This document shows, piece after piece, positions 24,631 through 26,393 of a stretch of DNA of 26,393 nt. The stretch covers positions 1-26,393 of the forward strand of contig JAZSJA010000118.1 of NCBI GenBank assembly GCA_045534095.1, written 5' to 3'. Below the pieces are notes generated by a model. That model did not search any database. It saw only the letters and a program-made list of their open reading frames with translations, and was not told the origin of the DNA. Made by a program: the position numbers and the translations under genes. Source of the DNA: UMGS1279 sp045534095 (GTDB lineage Bacteria; Bacillota; Clostridia; Oscillospirales; Acutalibacteraceae). Each line of letters begins with the position of its first letter. The first letter of the stretch is position 1.

Positions 24631-25716
24631 TTATTTATTGTTTTTCTCAAACTCGGCCATAAACTCTACAAGCTTTTCAACACCTTCAATTGGCATTGCG
24701 TTGTAGATAGAAGCACGCATACCACCAACGCTTCTGTGACCTTTAAGGTTTACAAAGCCTGCGGCTTTAGCCTCTGCAACAAATTTAGCATCTAAATCTG
24801 TATCGCCGGTGATGAAGGGAACGTTCATTAAGGAGCGGTCCTCAGCAACAACAGTACCCTTGAACATTTCGCTATTATCAAGGAAGTTGTAAAGAATAGC
24901 AGCCTTTTTCTCGTTGTGCTCTTTCATAGCCTCTAAGCTACCGAATTTGTTAATAATCCATTTAATAACCTTGCCTGCAACGTAGATGGTGTAGCAGGGA
25001 GGGGTGTTGAACATAGAACCATTTTCAGAGTGGGTTTCATAGTTAAACATTGTGGGGGTGAAATCTTTAGCGTTGCCAATAAGATCCTCGCGGATGATTA
25101 CGATGGTAAGACCTGCAGGAGCAACGTTTTTCTGTGCACCGCCGTAAAGAACACCAAACTTTTTAACGTCAACGGGCTCAGAAAGCATACAGCTGGAGAT
25201 ATCTGCAACAAGGGGAACGTCACCGGTATCAGGAAGCTGGTTGAACTTGGTACCATAGATGGTGTTGTTCATACAAATGTGGAAATAGTCTGCATCCTTA
25301 GTGAAGGTTGCGGGGTCAAGCTTGGGAATGTAAGAGAAGGTTTTATCCTCGCTGGAAGCAACAACGTTAGCCTCACCGTAACGAGCGGCTTCTTTATAAG
25401 CCTTTTTAGCCCATTGACCGGTTACAACAAAGTCAGCCTTGCCGCTTTTGTTTAAAAGGTTTAAGGGGAGCATTGCAAACTGTGAGGATGCACCGCCCTG
25501 TAAGAAAAGAACCTTGTAATTATCGGGAATATCCATAAGTTTTCTTAAATTTGCTTCGGTTTCGTCGATAATTGCTTGGTACTCTTTAGAACGGTGGGAC
25601 ATTTCCATAACGGATTGACCGCTGCCGCCAAAATCAAGCATTTCTGCTGCACACTCTTCTAATACCTCTAAAGGAAGCATTGAGGGACCTGCACTAAAAT
25701 TATAAACTCTTGCCAT
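24631..25716 (-). CDS. serC: Phosphoserine aminotransferase
   Basis: A 361-residue PLP enzyme making phosphoserine from 3-phosphohydroxypyruvate and glutamate, the second step of serine synthesis; it may also serve pyridoxal phosphate synthesis. N-terminal YNFSAGPSMLP, GGASSQFAM (74-82), and the Schiff-base lysine K196 in YGGAQKNVAPAGL are diagnostic, and the C-terminal GHRSVGGMRASIYNAMP is the usual substrate-binding end. Length matches the family. AGGAGG precedes the ATG by about 8 nt. First gene of the serC-serA-vanY-like group, driven by a perfect consensus promoter and an 80-nt leader with a small hairpin. Confidence 0.95.
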   Translation of the reverse strand: MARVYNFSAGPSMLPLEVLEECAAEMLDFGGSGQSVMEMSHRSKEYQAIIDETEANLRKLMDIPDNYKVLFLQGGASSQFAMLPLNLLNKSGKADFVVTGQWAKKAYKEAARYGEANVVASSEDKTFSYIPKLDPATFTKDADYFHICMNNTIYGTKFNQLPDTGDVPLVADISSCMLSEPVDVKKFGVLYGGAQKNVAPAGLTIVIIREDLIGNAKDFTPTMFNYETHSENGSMFNTPPCYTIYVAGKVIKWIINKFGSLEAMKEHNEKKAAILYNFLDNSEMFKGTVVAEDRSLMNVPFITGDTDLDAKFVAEAKAAGFVNLKGHRSVGGMRASIYNAMPIEGVEKLVEFMAEFEKNNK

Positions 25717-25737
25717 TTTATTTTCCTCCTAAATGAC

Positions 25738-25774
25738 CAACTTAACAAGTTTTAAAAAGTATTTGATTAAGTTG
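25738..25774 (-). other. Leader hairpin upstream of serC
   Basis: An 8-bp stem CAACTTAA (25738-25745) / TTAAGTTG (25767-25774) with a 21-nt loop lies just upstream of the ribosome binding site. It is A/T-rich and may only be incidental; I see no T-box or known riboswitch. Confidence 0.35.
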
Positions 25775-25801
25775 TTTGATTTTAAAATGTGATTACTTAA
25801 C

Positions 25802-25830
25802 ATTATATGCCATAAGTATATTTTTGTCAA
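25802..25830 (-). promoter_or_regulatory. Consensus sigma-A promoter of serC operon
   Basis: Minus strand TTGACA (25830-25825), 17-bp spacer, TATAAT (25807-25802), identical to consensus in both boxes. Confidence 0.9.
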
Positions 25831-25851
25831 GGAGATTGTTAAAATAATAAC

Positions 25852-25883
25852 AAAAAATCGAAAAATTTTCAGAATTTTCGATT
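25852..25883 (-). terminator. Possible terminator of the small Cys-rich gene
   Basis: A/T-rich hairpin AATCGAAAAATT (25856-25867) / AATTTTCGATT (25873-25883) with one bulge, followed leftward by TTTTG. It lies about 120 bp past the stop at 26001 and just before the serC promoter. A second, 7-bp hairpin (GAGATTT 25930-25936 / AAATCTC 25948-25954) lies between. The rest of 25884-26000 shows nothing else. Confidence 0.45.
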
Positions 25884-26000
25884 AAAAACAGGAAAGTTCG
25901 TTAAAAAAATAACAAATATTGTTCTTTATGAGATTTTGTTGTGGGATAAATCTCTCGAAAGGTTGCATAAAACCTATTAGGAATAAATATATGCAAAATA

Positions 26001-26198
26001 TTATTTTTTGGGGTACCATTTTTTAGTGTGTACACCTTTATTTAAAATAAATTCTTCACATAAAATATCACAAAGTTCCCTAAATTCATACCTTTTTATG
26101 CAAAAACCTTTCTGCAATATTATATTATTTTCCAAGTATTCAATAGGCTTGAAATAAGCGCAATATGCACAAGGACAAGGATTTTCTCTAATAATCAA
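26001..26198 (-). CDS. Small cysteine-rich protein
   Basis: A 65-residue protein with six cysteines: C8-P-C10-A-Y-C13 near the N-terminus, then C33, C43 and C47. The spacing could bind zinc or an iron-sulphur cluster, but I recognise no family. An in-frame TGA lies three codons upstream, so the start must be TTG 26198, preceded by GGGTGATG. A perfect consensus promoter is only about 12 nt before it, so the leader is very short. It is divergent from an XRE-type gene and probably controlled by it through the palindrome between them. Small regulator-linked proteins of this kind occur in mobile-element and stress modules, but no such claim can be proven here. Confidence 0.6.
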   Translation of the reverse strand: MIIRENPCPCAYCAYFKPIEYLENNIILQKGFCIKRYEFRELCDILCEEFILNKGVHTKKWYPKK

Positions 26199-26216
26199 AA
26201 TACATCACCCAATAAT

Positions 26217-26245
26217 ATTATAGAGTTTATAACTCTATATGTCAA
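26217..26245 (-). promoter_or_regulatory. Consensus promoter of the small Cys-rich gene
   Basis: Minus strand TTGACA (26245-26240), 17-bp spacer, TATAAT (26222-26217). The spacer and -10 box are covered by the palindromic operator. Confidence 0.75.
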
Positions 26246-26255
26246 TAGAGTTATA
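26219..26255. promoter_or_regulatory. Palindromic operator with a third half-site
   Basis: A perfect 9-bp inverted repeat TATAGAGTT (26219-26227), centre TAT, AACTCTATA (26231-26239), followed by a further ATAGAGTTATA (26245-26255). It covers the leftward promoter; the rightward gene has TATAAT at 26266-26271 but a poor -35. Likely binding site of the XRE protein encoded at 26287. Confidence 0.65.
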
Positions 26256-26286
26256 TATTCTAAACTATAATTTTGTTGGTGATATT

Positions 26287-26393
26287 ATGAAATATATTGA
26301 GCGTATTCGTGCTTTGAGAGAGGATAACGATTTTAATCAGTCACAAATTGCAAAACTATTAAACGTTTGCCAAAAAACCTATTCAGATTACGA
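26287..26393 (+). CDS. XRE-family regulator, N-terminal part only (cut by window end)
   Basis: Only 35 complete codons are visible. MKYIERIRALREDNDFNQ, then SQIAKLLNVCQKTYSDYE, is the start of a Cro/C1-type helix-turn-helix. GGTGAT lies 5 nt before the ATG at 26287. It is divergent from the small cysteine-rich gene across a palindromic operator, so autoregulation and repression of that gene are likely. The rest of the protein, which would tell a plain regulator from a toxin-antitoxin or element-borne type, is outside the window. Confidence 0.75.
   Translation, partial: MKYIERIRALREDNDFNQSQIAKLLNVCQKTYSDY

Noticed and set aside
25030..25455. Rightward 141-residue open frame inside serC
   Set aside because: Antisense to a certain serC; long antisense frames are common where codon bias avoids stops.
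25717..25800. T-box or other riboswitch in the serC leader
   Set aside because: The leader is only about 80 nt with one weak A/T hairpin and no T-box sequence; too short for known classes.

Overview
The window reads as part of a chromosome from a low-GC Gram-positive anaerobe, most likely an uncultured gut Clostridia/Oscillospiraceae-type bacterium. The reasons are AGGAGG-type ribosome binding sites, sigma-A-like promoters, long secreted modular proteins with InlB-type repeats, and the families present. This is inference; there is no rRNA marker. I see no tRNA, rRNA, CRISPR array, insertion sequence or phage structural gene.

Layout. (1) 1-1480: an XRE regulator with a long palindrome-bearing leader converges, across a perfect terminator hairpin, on an unrecognised protein whose N-terminus resembles the RRXRR/PLMP domain of IscB-like proteins. 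(2) 1491-6552: a leftward operon encodes an unrecognised 818-residue protein (possible intracellular glycoside hydrolase) followed 21 bp later by an arabinose/fucose-type sugar isomerase. A divergent AraC regulator lies opposite, and a 14-bp direct repeat with 20-bp period sits between them. (3) 6661-16923: two giant secreted proteins (1531 and 1436 residues) share one plan: jelly-roll-like modules, InlB-type repeats, a shared unknown domain and a C-terminal calcineurin-like phosphoesterase. The second follows a PHP phosphoesterase gene that has suffered an internal deletion. A second AraC regulator is divergent from that pair. (4) 16937-18211: rarA, co-directional with the AraC gene. (5) 18483-22295: a third giant secreted protein without phosphoesterase, ending in a related domain. 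(6) 22406-25716: leftward serC-serA-vanY-like group driven by a perfect consensus promoter. (7) 25831-26393: a small cysteine-rich protein divergent from a truncated XRE regulator, with a palindromic operator between them.

The most interesting system is the apparent regulon of the second AraC protein. A 22-bp element (20/22 identical) lies at the same distance and orientation upstream of the leftward promoters of both phosphoesterase transcription units, and one copy overlaps the AraC gene's own start of transcription. This links a PHP enzyme remnant and two multi-modular secreted phosphoesterases into a single inducible extracellular scavenging or surface-processing response. A second candidate is the first AraC operon, a small sugar-catabolic unit with an unrecognised enzyme.
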